64,000 nucleotides of DNA from Mucor racemosus (taxonomy: Eukaryota; Mucoromycota; Mucoromycetes; Mucorales; Mucoraceae), in the NCBI GenBank assembly GCA_027405735.1, contig JAPEHQ010000002.1:744001-808000 (forward strand), given 5' to 3'. Under the pieces are notes generated by a model. It did not search any database. It was not told the origin of the DNA and saw nothing but the letters and a program-made list of their open reading frames with translations. Positions 11,539 to 24,108 of this stretch are shown here, piece after piece. Position 1 is the first letter of the stretch, and every line of letters begins with the position of its first letter. Position numbers and translations under genes: made by a program.

Positions 11539-11834
11539 TTAAATACGAGCAGTACCTTTACCAGAAGCTATACATGTGTCAAAAAAAAAAAAGTGATTAA
11601 TAAAAAATCTCAATTTTCAGATATACTAAATTGTTTAATTACCTTTGCAGGAGCAAGTATCCTTATGGGGTTCTTGCTTGGCTTTGCAGTTTTCACAAGC
11701 ACAGTCGGCACCGCACTTACATTCACCAGCATTGGCACAACTGACATGATGTGTTACTTTTCTTTTGTTTCACTACAGAGTAATCCTAAATATACTTACG
11801 AGCAGGTATTTTCTTTCTTACAGGGACAGGCCAT
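11539..11834 (-). CDS. Metallothionein, 53 aa, three exons
   Basis: Exons 11834-11800, 11740-11643 and 11567-11539, with GT-AG introns of 59 and 75 nt. The product has 11 cysteines in Cys-X-Cys pairs: CPC (3-5), CSC (11-13), CKC (19-21), CAC (25-27) plus C30, and CSC (41-43), with a Lys-rich tail. That is the signature of a fungal metallothionein, a cytosolic chelator of Cu, Zn or Cd. The first intron has another AG 17 nt upstream, but using it meets a stop, so the acceptor at 11741 is required by frame. A long unrelated frame on the opposite strand hides this gene. A good TATA box lies about 80-90 bp upstream of the ATG. Which metal it binds cannot be told from sequence. Confidence 0.85.
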
Positions 11835-11913
11835 TTTGAGATTTTATAATATTTTTAAATATTGTTTGGTTGAAAAAAAAGAAGAAAACCATTTCAACAA
11901 CACAACTCCCTGC

Positions 11914-11925
11914 CTTTTTATATCG
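11914..11925 (-). promoter_or_regulatory. TATA box of the metallothionein gene
   Basis: Minus strand reads GATATAAAAAGG about 80-90 bp before the start codon at 11834, a strong TATA element as expected for an inducible gene. Two TTTGCTC words on the plus strand (12167-12173 and 12216-12222) equal the core of known fungal copper-response sites, but such 7-mers are common in AT-rich DNA, so they are only suggestive. Confidence 0.55.
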
Positions 11926-12314
11926 CTATGCCCATTCCCTAACTTTTTTTTTTCAACATCAGCCTTTCGTAATGGTTGAAACCATCTGTCAAAATGAGTA
12001 CCTTGAAGGTACCACATGATATTGGAATCCAAGTTACTCATTCTTGCGTCAACTATTTCGTAACAATTAAACCATGTATAGACTTAACTACTATCAAATT
12101 TAATATTCTCATTGGATATCTATTGATAAATTGGTAAGTTTTCAATTTTACCTATTTCAAGCATAATTTGCTCTTCTTTCAAACCTAATGATAGAATTTT
12201 CGGGAGTAAGCACATTTTGCTCAATGACATTAAACTAAAAAGGCAGGTATTTTTTTTTAATTTATGCATTTTATTTACTCTTAGCATATATTCTCAATGC
12301 ATATGAAACATTAT

Positions 12315-12382
12315 TCTCGCAATGATACACTCCCAGGATTTCAAGTACTCTCGCAATGATACACTCTCAGGATTTCAAGTAC
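12315..12382. repeat. 34-bp tandem duplication upstream of metallothionein
   Basis: Two copies of a 34-bp unit beginning tctcgcaatgatacac (12315-12348 and 12349-12382) differ at one base, and a third partial unit follows. They lie about 480-550 bp upstream of the metallothionein ATG. They could be a duplicated upstream regulatory segment; no factor site is recognised. Confidence 0.6.
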
Positions 12383-14092
12383 TCTCAGTAATGTATGTAT
12401 TTTGTTGACAGCATTCTAAAAAAACATTATGCCGCTATGATCAAAATATAAGTCTAACAAGCATTTTATTATTCCAAATTTACTTCTATTTTCACTAAAC
12501 TATTGTATGCATGAGTTAGAATGATTAAATCTGATATCACTTGTTTAAAATAGTATTCTTTTCTGCTGAATTCCTGCAAGAAAATCAACATGGCGGTGTT
12601 TAAAATGACTAAAATCTAGATGCTCGATTTTTCATCAGATTTGATTTCGAAATTTGTTTTTCGATGATTTAAGCATAAGAATTAGAAGCAATCGAAAATT
12701 GGTTTTAATCTTTTTTGTGTAAAATTTTGCTCTTTATCAACTGATATAATTTATTCTTAGTTTCGTAGATTATGCTGCGACTAATTTACAAAAAACCGCA
12801 AAACAGTTTTTTCAGGAAAAGTCGATTATCTCAATAAATAACACAAAATTAAATGCTTCCATGTGAAAAACTAAAGTTATACGATCATTTGGTACTAATA
12901 TATGCCTTATAAAAAAATGTCATTTTGAGCTTAAATTCTCGATTTTGTGATTTTGTCGATCGAGCCCTTGCTACTACAAGGGAAAAACTCAAGGAATCAT
13001 GGTTTTTGCATCGAAAAAAAAAAGTGTCTTCAAAATGACTAAAAATAATATACTAGATGTATTTTGATCATAGATGATTTATGAGCATGTTTTTGAGTTT
13101 GAAAACGCTTGAAAATCCACACAACAGGAGGCCTACAAGAATCGCTATTTTTGTGAGAAACTTGCATTTATTTGCTTGATACACAGCAGTTTTATGATTC
13201 TTGATGTCTCTATATATTGCTACTGATGCTTTTTGTTCAGTTTTAATAATTGCGATAGCATCTACTCGATAAATATATTTGAAGCGGCTTCATACATGTA
13301 CTATTGTTCAAGTATGTTTATTGGTGGAACCGTATGTAATTTTAAAAACCAATCGCTTGATCGTGCATATATGCTCCTTTTCGTCGAAAATACATACCCT
13401 ATGCACTAAAAAACAGTAATATATATTCTTATTGTGTGTTCTTTACGAAATGAACGTCTCAAAGCCTCTTAAAGCTGGTGCAAAGCTTATTCTAATGGTA
13501 CAGCCTTAATCGGTTTCAATTGCCGCATCAACGTACACATCGTACTACATGGGCTTCAGTGGTACTACATTTTATGGTAAAACGTTTAAACAAAAAATAC
13601 TGAAACAATACATTTTATCTAAAGTTAGTTTTTGTAACATTTAAAAATGATTATCCTAAAGATGCTGCATAAAAAAAACTCTTTAAAATCAGATTTTACC
13701 TTTCAAATTCAAAAAACCAACCGCTTTTTTAAATCTCCAAGGCTTTTTTAAGCTAACCGATTTGATGCTTCTTCAGGTCATAAATTACATTGTGTAAGTA
13801 AAGAAATATATCGTTTCGGCTAACCAGCATTAAACATTCAAGAATAACAGTAACCCCCCCCCCCCTCTTAAAAAAAAACAGTTTCATCTGCCATATACAT
13901 CTACTAAAATGACACACACACAACAAGTTATTTATAGTAAATGATGATACTAACTCATATGCACTTAGCATTGTGTACCCATTATATTATGTACGTTTCT
14001 TCAATTACTCCCTAATACAACACCTTAAATCGAAAGCCACATTCATAAATATACTTTGAAGAATAAAGATAATTTACAGAAATATGAATATA
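12383..14092. other. Intergenic, probable old repeat relic
   Basis: No convincing gene. The 12560-13450 part has the same texture as repeat families A and Q (long AT-rich tracts with tgatttttc... words) but no close copy in the window, so it may be an ancient relic. A run of about 14 C bases sits near 13852-13865. The 72-codon minus frame at 13753-13971 shows no family features. Confidence 0.4.
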
Positions 14093-15270
14093 TTATTTAA
14101 TTTGATACATGGAACTAACACGCTTAGATCTTTCAAAATCTGCATTTGGAGCATGATTTGAAGGGGCTGTTGCATAATCAATACAATGTCTAGGAAACAC
14201 ACCCTTGGTATTTCCTCTGGACACATTAATACCCTGACACCACCCATCATCATATTCTACGATAAGTTCTATATGATCTCCAGGCTCGATTTCTAATTCA
14301 TCACTTAATGTAGGTATATAAGTAGCAATTACGGCAAATGTGCCCAGTGAAGGGGTAGTAGCCATTGTATTATTGGTATTGGTGGCAGCAGCAGTTGTAG
14401 AAGCAGCAGCAGCAGCAGTAGCAGCAATGGGTAATTGTTGTTGTTGAATTGCAGCATTATTACTAGGTGAAATAGCAGCAACTTCATAATTATCAAATGA
14501 TGTTTGATATTGTTGATATGTTGATTTTTGTTGTTGTTGAGGAGGGAAATTATTATTGTATGAATTATCTTCATTACCAAAACCCATAGTGAATGGATCA
14601 GGTTTTGAAGAAAGATGTGCTCTTGTATTTTGACGAGATTTCTTTCGTTTACGAGCAATTAAAAATGCAGCAGCACCAATGGCAACTACAGCAACAGCTG
14701 CAACAATACCACCTATAATGCCACCTGATGATGATGAAGAACCGCTACTAGTTGAAGATTGTGAAGAGGAAGATGCTGAAGGTAAGGAAGTAGCACTAGT
14801 AATACCTGTAGACATGGAAGACGTTCCTATACCAATTACAGATGTTGCATGTATTTCTGAGCTTTCGGCAGTGGAAGTAGGTTTGGAACTGGTTGACTCT
14901 TTAGTTTTTGTTGCTGATTTATGAGTGCTACTTGCAGCAGTTGCTTTGGCTGTAGTTTTTGCTTCTGAAGACGTTTTAGCTTTTGAAGACGTTTTAGCAG
15001 TTGAAGATGTTTTATCTTCTGCTTTATGTGTTGTTGTAGCTTTTTTAGTAGTGCCTATAAAGAACATTTGTTACTACTATTATACTATTACGGCAACTAT
15101 TTGCATTTTTGTTCCAAATTTTATGTTTTGTTTATTTTACTTTCAGCTTTAGTTGATGTTTCTTCGGCTCTTTTTACATTATCAGGCACCCACAATGCAT
15201 TTGTCGTGGAAAATGAAGCAGCAACAGCTGCAATAGTAGCAATTAAAGTACTACTACTATTGATAGACAT
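14093..15270 (-). CDS. Single-pass membrane protein with C-terminal SH3 domain
   Basis: Two exons, 15270-15141 and 15054-14093 (363 aa). Exon 1 encodes an Ala/Ser-rich signal peptide. A Ser/Thr/Lys-rich ectodomain likely to be O-mannosylated follows, then a Gly/Ala/Val transmembrane helix (GGIIGGIVAAVAVVAIG) stopped by RKRKK. The cytoplasmic part holds Gln-rich runs (QQQQK, QQQQL), an Ala-rich stretch, and a C-terminal SH3 domain (ALYDY-like VIATYIP, then DELEIEPGD, DDGWCQG, GVFPRHCID). The layout resembles yeast Fus1 and other fungal membrane SH3 proteins that act in cell fusion, polarity or wall sensing. Orthology to a named protein is not claimed. The upstream ATG is preferred over the one at 15067 because it supplies the signal peptide and a clean splice. 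Confidence 0.85.
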
Positions 15271-16095
15271 GAAGAAGTATTATAAAAAATGAATGGAATT
15301 GTGTATTAGTAAAGGGTTGAAAAAAAAAGGAAATTAGTTTTTGATAATCAAGGCGAATTGTTTTCGAGAATATAAATTGTAGTCCATTATAGGACACACG
15401 AGTGTAGTACTAAAACAATAAACAATGTACCACAACCACGATCAACCTCAGTGCAGTTTATAGTTGTAAAGTAGATCTACATGACTATGAAATACAGAAA
15501 GCTTATTCCTCCATGCCAGGGAAAGCGATGTATTTAGTTTTTTTTTTTATCGACAAAAATAAGCTTTTGTTTCATAATGAAAAAAGACCTCGAATACTTG
15601 TTTCAAGGAGATTTGTTTTAAACCTTTTTATTTTCTTTGACAAAAAGAAATATGTCATATAAATAGACGTTTTGAGCATCCCAAATCACTCAATTTTTGC
15701 CACTTTTGCTTGAAAAGTAATACATAAATAATCCTTTGAAAACAGGGTGTTGAAATCACGCAATAACATTTGACACACACAAAAAAACTTTTTTTTTGGC
15801 ATAATTTGAAATGGATCCAATGGTAAATATCCCAAATTTTTATAAAACTGAGAATCGACATCATCAAAACATTCCAAACATGTTCTTGACGAAATAACTT
15901 GACACAAAAAAGAGAAAAGATTTTCGAATGGGATTCGAAAGGAAATCGCATAATCGACATTTTAAGAAATAGTTGACACTTTACAAGGGTTTATACAAAA
16001 AAAGACAAAATGTTTATAAAATGGAATTCCTTGCAAGTTTACCGTTTTGTTTCGCGGGTATTGTAAACTTAAGCTTTCTTTGTGTGCAAATCAAA

Positions 16096-16134
<39 letters not shown>

Positions 16135-16572
16135 CAGCCTATTTCATATTAATATAATGATTTTCAACCGGAGAAAAGAGTAAGCAAATAGTAAAAGTAG
16201 ATGGATTTCAAGGAAAACTTGACAGATTGGATTTTTGTATTGTCTATGTGTAACTCAAACTTTAAATTTATGCAATTGAAGGAAGTCTAATTTGGGCCTA
16301 GTTTGTTGTACAAATACATGGGTACTACTTTTTTTTTTTTTTTTTCTTTTTTGGCAACAATAATATGAAGAAATAAATAATAAACTTTTTAATAATAATA
16401 ATAATTTTTTTTGATATTTTTTTTAGGAAAAAGAATAAGAAAAGAATAAGATAGAAAGACTAAATAATAAAATGAATTTGGAGTATTTTTTTGGTTGTAT
16501 TTACAAGGGTAACCCAGAAAAGTATACAGATGGGACAAGAGGATTTACAAGTATATGAGAGGGAGAGTTGGT
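15271..16572. other. Intergenic with homopolymer tracts
   Basis: No gene supported; overlapping minus frames at 15655-15960 have no recognisable features. There is an uninterrupted A run of about 35 bases at 16099-16133 and T runs near 16330-16345. The left part should hold the promoter of the SH3 gene and the right part the 3' UTR of the zinc-finger gene, both on the minus strand. Confidence 0.5.
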
Positions 16573-17806
16573 TTAGAATAATGAACCAGAAACAACAGAA
16601 TTGAGTACACTGGCAGAAGAAGATACAGGAGATGTAGGAGTAGAAGGGGCAGCAGTAGCAGTGAATAAAGATGAGCCAAATGAAGCCAATGTTTGATTTA
16701 AAGCAGCCATATGAGAATGTTCAATGTGATATTTAAGGCCATTCAAGTTCTTGTAACGTTTGCCACATTCACCAATGGTACATTGATATGGTTTAGAAGC
16801 AATGCTGTCATTGTCTTCATCAAGAAGGTTGCAATGACCATGCTGATTATGGTATTTAAGACCATTGGGGTTTTTATAAGCTTTGTCACAACCGGAAACA
16901 GGACATTTATAAGGTTTATCAGCATTAGCATCTAAAATAAAATGATGTAAATTAGCAATTAAATTCAGACTAAAAAGAATTACATCAATTTGTAACTTAC
17001 TTGTATTAGCAGAAGCTAATAATGCACCAGCTTGAGCAAGAAAATCTTCATCAGACATCATGGGTGTGGGAAGATCGCCACCATTGTATGAGGAAGCTAA
17101 AGCTAATTTTTTAGCAGCAGACTGAGTTAAAAGATCTAAAGCGGAAGGGCTGTAAGATCTCTTTTTGCCATTTGATTTTCTAACTGGCTCTTCATCTTCA
17201 ACAATAGCGGTAGTAGCAGCAATTGAGCAAGGAGAAGTAGGTAATGACGATTGAGAAGAGGAAGAAGAGGAAGATGGTGAAGAGGAAGAAGAGGAAGTAG
17301 CGTTATAAAGATCAGAGAGATAGGCAGCAGCTCTCTTTTTAATAGTATCAATATTTGAGAAATTTAAATCGCTGTCATCTAATAATGGACTATTAGGAGC
17401 AGTGGTAGTCGAGTCAGAAGTAGGAAGAGAAGCAAATGAAAGAGAAGGCGACCAAGAATTGTCTGATTCATCATCAAATAAGCTATTTTCATCATCTTCT
17501 AATCGAACATGACACTCTTCATAATGTTGTAAGAGATCATGAAGATCATTCAAGATGAGACCACAACAGGCGAAATCACGACAAAAAGAAGCTTCCAAAT
17601 CCTTTGATTCAAAGGCATCTTTGATATCGTTTTGGGGTACACAAAGTTGGAAATCATAGGTACTATTAAGCATAAAAAATAGCGCGTTAGTTTAAGCCAA
17701 ATCAAGCAAATCAATTCATCATTACTCACTCAAAGTTGATATCTTGTTTTGGCACTGTAATAGTGCTCATACGACGAATGGAGTTATATTCAACTGGAAC
17801 AGGCAT
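16573..17806 (-). CDS. SFP1: Sfp1-like C2H2 zinc-finger transcription factor
   Basis: Exons 17806-17730, 17662-17001 and 16931-16573, giving 365 aa. An N-terminal atypical finger (C53, C58, H72, H77) lies in FCRDFACCGLILNDLHDLL. Two C-terminal fingers follow, KPYKCPVSGCDKAYKNPNGL and YQCTIGECGKRYKNLNGL, each ending with the H-X4/5-H pattern. Three fingers with the KNxNGLKYH wording match fungal Sfp1, a nuclear regulator of ribosomal protein and ribosome-biogenesis genes. Ser-rich low-complexity runs sit in the middle. The second intron (17000-16932) is 69 nt, in frame and free of stops, so retention would add 23 residues just before the paired fingers. Orthology rests on the finger pattern only. 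Confidence 0.82.
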
Positions 17807-19645
17807 TTTAATGTGTATGTATGTGTGTGTATATATAAAGAGAATTGAGAAATGCCAAAAAAAGAAAACGAAAATGAAAATGAAAAAGCAAAAAGGAATA
17901 ATATAACAAAAGAAGTGAAATCTGGGAATTGATCGAGCCCTTTTTATATTTGGAGAAGAGTGATTTGAGAAGCCCGCTTGCTTTTCCTTGTGCAACTGAA
18001 GAAGAGATTCGGTATCCTAAAAGCTTGTTATTTAACTAACGATTTGAGACAAAGGATTCCTAGTCCGTTCTCGTTATTTATGTATGTGATTCAAACGGGA
18101 ATCAAACCCATCGTTTGGAGATAAAGAGTCAAGTTTCGTATCATCTAAAAGTTGATTTATGCTGTTTTTTTTTTTACTGTGCTTTTTCCTTTGTAAATGC
18201 CATGAATTGGCAACATTACAAAATATGTTGATGTGTGGCATGTCGAACCACTTTTTTTTTCTTTTTTAAATGATTTCTAATTAGAAGAAAAAAGATTTTT
18301 AAGTTTATAGTACTATTTCATCTATATTATTATTAGTAGGATTTTATGTAATTTTTGTTTCCTTCAGCCCGTTATTTTCAGTGTTATGTTATAATGTATC
18401 CAACTACAACACCCCCTTCCATTTTCATGTTACTCCTTCTTATGTTTGATGTACAAACATACAATAACATTCTATTATTTCATTTATGCTTTTCGGTAGT
18501 GTCCGACTAAAATCAAAAAGGCAAAAAAGATAAACTATACAAGATATGACATCATGTAGGATATTTTACAAGTATCTATACCTATGTACTTTATCTACTG
18601 TACGAGCACTTCAAAAGAGAATACAAATTCCAAGATTCGTTTTTGATATGATAACCGAACTTCCGAGCTATTACACTCTGAGTTACACATACAGTATATA
18701 ATAGTAACATTGTACAGATCGTACTAAATATCTAAATGTGACATTTGTATTTTTGAACCACACATGAACTTCATGCTCTTTTCAAAAGACTTATTTCTCT
18801 TTTGATAACAAACATCTTTTTAAGGGATCGGCAATACCAAATCGAGGATAACACTAGAATCGATGTCATGTTGTGAAGTGAATTGGCGCCACTTTTTCTT
18901 TTCTTTTTATCTTTTTATTTGATTTCACTCCTGTCTCTCTACATTTGATTAATAATAATGATTGTATTATTGATTTTGTGTTATTCTATAGGCGATTCAT
19001 TTATCTTCCTATAAAATTCATTGATTTCCCTCGGCTGACTGTGCGGGTTGTTTTTTACTACAAAATACCAACTCAATTCATTATATTTGGGCTGTATAGT
19101 AAATATCATGTATAAACAAATAAACAAAACAAAATCTTATTTTCAAATATTGGTTAAAATAACGGCCTTTTTTTTTTTTTTTTTTTGCTATATATTCATG
19201 TGTAGTGTATCCATCCCCCACCTTCCCCTTCCCCTCCCCCTATAAAAAAAAAGAAAAAGGATTATCTACTATATCAAAAAGAAATTGAATTTTATTCAAA
19301 TTCATGTTGTTTATCGACATTTTCTACACTATTTATGCGTGTGAGATGCCTTTTTTAGTTTGCATCGCCGACTCTTGAAACTTTATTCAAAATGAACAAA
19401 ATGCAATAATATATGTAATGTAATGCATTCTATTTGTGTATATTATAAACCTGGTGATTTGATGTGCTCACATGAGGATTATTTTCAAATCAATTGCCAT
19501 CAGTGTCAAATCAACTGTTTTTATGTGACCGCCCGCGCAACTATAATTGCTCATATTGTAGCCAAGTCTAACCTAGTACAGTATCACATCTCTTTTTATT
19601 CATATTCATTGTAACGCGACTATAAGCTTTTCTTTTTATTCAAAA
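17807..19645. other. Intergenic between SFP1-like and Gemin7-like genes
   Basis: Divergent promoters: the zinc-finger gene reads left, the Gemin7-like gene reads right. AT-rich with T and CT runs. A 71-nt tRNA-like segment lies on the minus strand at about 18090-18160; it has a well-paired T-arm but a poor anticodon stem, so it is not called. No protein gene seen. Confidence 0.5.
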
Positions 19646-19930
19646 ATGTCAAAAGAAAGCGATATATTAAGAGATCGTTATTTGCAATTATGGTTAAATG
19701 TTGTTCAAAATAAACCTCATGCAACTATACATCTACATGGTAATTCGATTGTAAATGCCAAGCTATGTTCAACAGACAGTGAAAATAATAGATTTAGAGT
19801 CGATGATTTAAAAGCACCGCTTGGCGTCTATGACAGAGCTATTATTCGAGGAAATGACATTGATTTAATTGAATGGACCACTAATAATATATCTTACGAT
19901 TTAACAACAACAACAATAACAACAAGCTAA
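19646..19930 (+). CDS. GEMIN7: Gemin7-like SMN-complex subunit
   Basis: Single exon, 94 aa. The pattern LRDRYLQLWLNVVQNKPHA, then AKLCSTD, LKAPLGVYDRAIIRGNDI matches metazoan Gemin7 (LRERFLRAL..., then a block around TPLGVQ..A.LRG.D). Gemin7 is an Sm-fold-like partner of Gemin6 in the SMN complex, which loads Sm proteins onto spliceosomal snRNAs in the cytoplasm. A simple Thr-rich tail (DLTTTTITTS) ends the protein. The start ATG is the only one before the conserved block. The gene is isolated, with no neighbour within 1.8 kb on the left or 4 kb on the right. Confidence 0.72.
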   Translation: MSKESDILRDRYLQLWLNVVQNKPHATIHLHGNSIVNAKLCSTDSENNRFRVDDLKAPLGVYDRAIIRGNDIDLIEWTTNNISYDLTTTTITTS

Positions 19931-22900
19931 AGAGAAAATACTGAATAGAAAAAGTGTCAATCTGTCCAGACCTTGATCATCCTCAAAGAGGAATGGGAAG
20001 GAAAAATACTATATTTTTTTTTTTTATTACCAATAAATAAAATGGATTTCTTGTATATATTTTATAATTGAATGACCCTTGATCTCAACTTTCTCTCAAT
20101 AGGAAAGTTATTATTAGACTCTTTCTTCCATTTAATCAAATTTATAATGTTGATTACCGTCTAGTTTTGTGTATTCTGGTCCTACAATACAATTTCCGGA
20201 GTAAATATTCGGTTATTTAACCTAAATTTTGAAGCGGCTAAATCTATCACATATCAAACTGTAATAAAAACAAATTCAAGCCATCTAACCAAAGAAAAAA
20301 TATTGGAATAAACTATGATGAGCTTGGAACATATTTGGTTAACCTGCAATCAAATATGAGGTGATTCTTATGAAAGAAAAACCCTTTAAAGTAAGTTAAT
20401 ATCTTGTAAAATGATCGTGGAAAAAACACTAAAAACCCAATCGTTACATCGTCCCTCGGTATCGTCTGAATTTGTATAGAGGCGATGTTAATTTTAAAAA
20501 AAGAGACTACATCGCTCCAATTATATTTGAACAAATTATCTATACTATCAAGCTGTTGATTGGGATGAAGTTATAGTTTCACAAAAAATCAAGAGTTTCG
20601 GTATTTCATTGCAAGGTCCCTTAAAATCATAATCCATTGCTAAGCAAAATAAAATACTACATTATAAAAGCTCAAAGGTCTCTCAAAAGCTACAAACACA
20701 AATACACTAAGGTATAAACAAAACGTCATATGTCGTATCATATTCATAGAATAGTAGCTTAACTTTTGACAGAACTAAAATGAATCTGTCAGATATTTTT
20801 ATTATTACAAGATGAATATAAACTGTTAATTTCAGTTCAGTTTGAAATGCCCTCAAAACAATATAGTTTAGGTTACAGCGAGATATCATTTGTTGATACC
20901 AAAGGCTGAAAGTATTTAAAAAAAAACATTTATGCTAATATAAAACTGAGGTTACATCTAGTTGCTTGGTATACAAACATGATGAATTAAGAAGGAGAAT
21001 GTCAATAACAACCTCAATAAATCATATATTCAAATAGATATCTAAATATTCAAAACATATAATACCGTAGGGAGGATCTCCATACAGCTATTTGGCACGT
21101 TTAAATGCGCAAAATCACACACAAATTGGATCGATGAACGATCTACAAAACAAACAGTATTTTGGTATTTTGGATTTCATTTCCTACAATAGTTTAAACA
21201 ATATCACAAAAAAAGGATATGCTCTAATTTTAATGCGCAACTAAATCATACACATATAAGGTATATTTATCTGGCTTCTTTCATGTTTACGTAGTAAGTA
21301 TATACGTATACACTTTTTATACGCACTCATGGATAAAGTGTATGCCGTATTGTTATCCATTGGATGTCCTAGATCCAAAACCAGTTAATTATCCCGCTAT
21401 ATGTACAAACAAAGATTCTTGTGTCGTGATAAAATTCCAACTCGGCAATAAGGTACCCAAAATTAGGTTTTATTAATTAGTTTCTGGAATTACCTTGCAG
21501 TAAACCTACATAATAATAATACACTTTATTTGTCATATTCATGATATGGCACCTTTTGTATGCAAAGTATGTGACACGGTGGGGCTTGAATGAATATGCA
21601 TTTTTTTTTTTTTTTTTTTTGCATCTATCAATCTACCTCATGTCAATAACCCAAAATTAGGAAATGCTAATTTGGTTTTCCTATTGTTTGGCACTTTGAT
21701 TACGTACGTGGGTTCTCAATTTTAGTCGAATTATGTATACATTGTTAAAGTAGGGGTGTTTATTTTAGCGTTATCAAAGAATGCATATTAGATCAATCTT
21801 TCAAAAACATCAAAGCATGCTAGTAATTTTATTTTGCGAAAATGATACAGGTAGTAAATACAGAAATAATTGCATTCAATTTGTAATATCCGACGATATC
21901 GCTTCCTAATGAAACGCATTTTCAGTTCTAAATCCAATGTCTTAATTTTATACACACTGAATTTTGTACCATGTAGCATTTTATTTTTGTAAATTAGATG
22001 ACATATAGATGTCTTGTTTAATGCAGACTCTACTCTAGCGCATTATGGTACGCTATTTTAGCATAATAATCGTGCCCAATTAGTTGTTTTCTGGGTTTGA
22101 GTTTATATTTCAAGAGATTTCAACTCGTTTTTTTAACCTTATAGACATGATTTATCGGGTGCACAACCCATTATAGGCTAGAAACATAACGCCAAACTAC
22201 ATCTATTTGAAGCAATTTGTATTTTCTGAATAGCTAAATTTTTCATGAAGAAATTTGAGAATTTGCAAATATCCCATTTTCAATGGATTTTTGCCTTGGT
22301 AGGGGTCGCCAAAATTTTCGGGTTTCCAAAAATTGGGAGAAGAATTCAATTTTCTCAACGAAAAATGTAGCTACAGTAGCTAACAAGCGCTTGAATTGTA
22401 GACCCAAAACTCGGCTATCATATGAAAAAAAAATATAAAAACGTTTTTAGAAAAAGTACAAGTTTTGGTCCAAAAACCTCGATTTTAAACTTTCTTTCTT
22501 GGAGAAATAAGTTTGCTGAAACATTGGTTTGAAATTACCATGGATGTATAGAGCACTTCTGACTCTACATAAACTCTTTAATCCAAAAAACTACTTTCTT
22601 ATACACTTTTTTGAGTTAATGTACATTATAGATTTTTTGAATGATTTTTCGTTGGCTTTCATCTATTTTCAACTACTCGTTTTCAATGTCCGCTTTGAAG
22701 CTTTGTTCGAGTTGCATTCTTCAAATATTCATATTTCTATACCTATTCTCTCTTCCTTCGTGGAACAAAAAATGCTAGCATATTTTTGACATTGACTAGT
22801 ATACATTCAAAATTTAATATTTATTTTACCTTGGTTTAACGATTCCAAAATATTCTTTAACTTCATTTGAAACTACTAATCGATAGACATAACAAGATGA

Positions 22901-24108
22901 TTATCATAAATTGACACATCATTTTAATATCAAAACTGATTTTCGATCAAGTATAAATGTCGTAAAGTTAGGTTATGCATACAAAGGCTTGTTACTAAAT
23001 ACAGTAGTGCCGTATTAGCGCGTTTTTTTTTAATAAACTGCCCGTACAAATTTAGTTATGAATTCATTAATCTGAAAGCGCACCCCAAGTGTCTTTGAAT
23101 TTTAATCCCTGATGCATTTTTTGGAGCGATGTTTAGCATCCCGCATGTTCCTTAGCAATTATCAGTGATTTTAGTGGTTCTTGGAAGCGGGAATAGCTTA
23201 TTTCAGCAGCTTATCAATGAGGTTTTACAATTTAAAAGACATTTGTTGACAAAAAAAAAACCTAAAAAATAAGCCCTGACGACAAAAAGACAAGAGTGGT
23301 AAAAGCTCATCGTTTGCGCTTGATTTCACTGTTCTGCTTCAGATTTTATTGAATAATGTATGTATTACTATATCTTTGGTTTGACTGAAAGTATTGTGCA
23401 ACCTTTATCTTCACCTTTGACTGCGAAAACTTCCAGTGTTACCCTCTCGTACCACTGATATATAGTATATATGTAATAGTGGCTTATTTTCAATCTAGAA
23501 TCTATGAATCATACATCTAAGAGTGTAAATAAACTATTGATTACATTATTTAGTAAAAAAAAATCTCGATCAAATCTAAATATTTTTGAGTTTACTCCGA
23601 GAAAAATGTGGATTGACATGTCAAAAAGGTGTAGATCTATCATACATCAACATCTATAAAAAGAAAAGTCAATTGATAGATCATGGACTCATACATTTAG
23701 ATGGATCTAAATTATAGCGGATCCTTAATATTTGCGCAAAATTTTCTAGATTCCAAAAAGTATAAAAAGAGGGGCAAAATTGACTTTATGAACTTTTCAG
23801 CATCCTTGGCTGACAATTCCCGTATTACACTTTTTTTCATAACTTTATAAATAAAATCTTCTGTTTTTCTTCTTTTTTTATTTAAATCAATTACAACTGC
23901 ATTTTGTGTTCCCAAATCAAAACGCACGTGCCCTTTTAATATCCTTCAAATCAAGTTCCATTTTGTCATTTCTTTCTGTTGCATAGACCAACTAAGTAAA
24001 ATAATAACTGACATTTGATGTGATTTATATGTGAAAAATACTAATCTAAAATATATTTCAGTTTTCCAAATATAATTTAAATCTATTTTACTCAAACATA
24101 TATAAAAA
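19931..24108. other. 4.2 kb intergenic region
   Basis: No gene I can support. Small frames here are AT-rich with no family features. One minus-strand frame at 23712-23927 reads somewhat like protein (Lys-rich, KRRKTEDFIYKVMKK) but has only a GTG start and an out-of-frame upstream ATG, so it is left out. T runs occur near 21600-21620. The segment 22200-22560 has the texture of an old repeat. The right end must contain the URA2 promoter. Confidence 0.5.

Noticed and set aside
11521..11979. 152-codon plus-strand open frame
   Set aside because: It is the antisense shadow of the metallothionein gene and its promoter; no family features and no splice logic.
18090..18160. tRNA-Lys-like 71-nt segment on the minus strand
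   Set aside because: T-arm pairs well and the length fits, but the acceptor has two mismatches and the anticodon stem fails; probably a decayed copy or chance.
23712..23927. 71-codon Lys-rich minus-strand frame near the URA2 promoter
   Set aside because: GTG start, upstream ATG in another frame, and no acceptable splice model.
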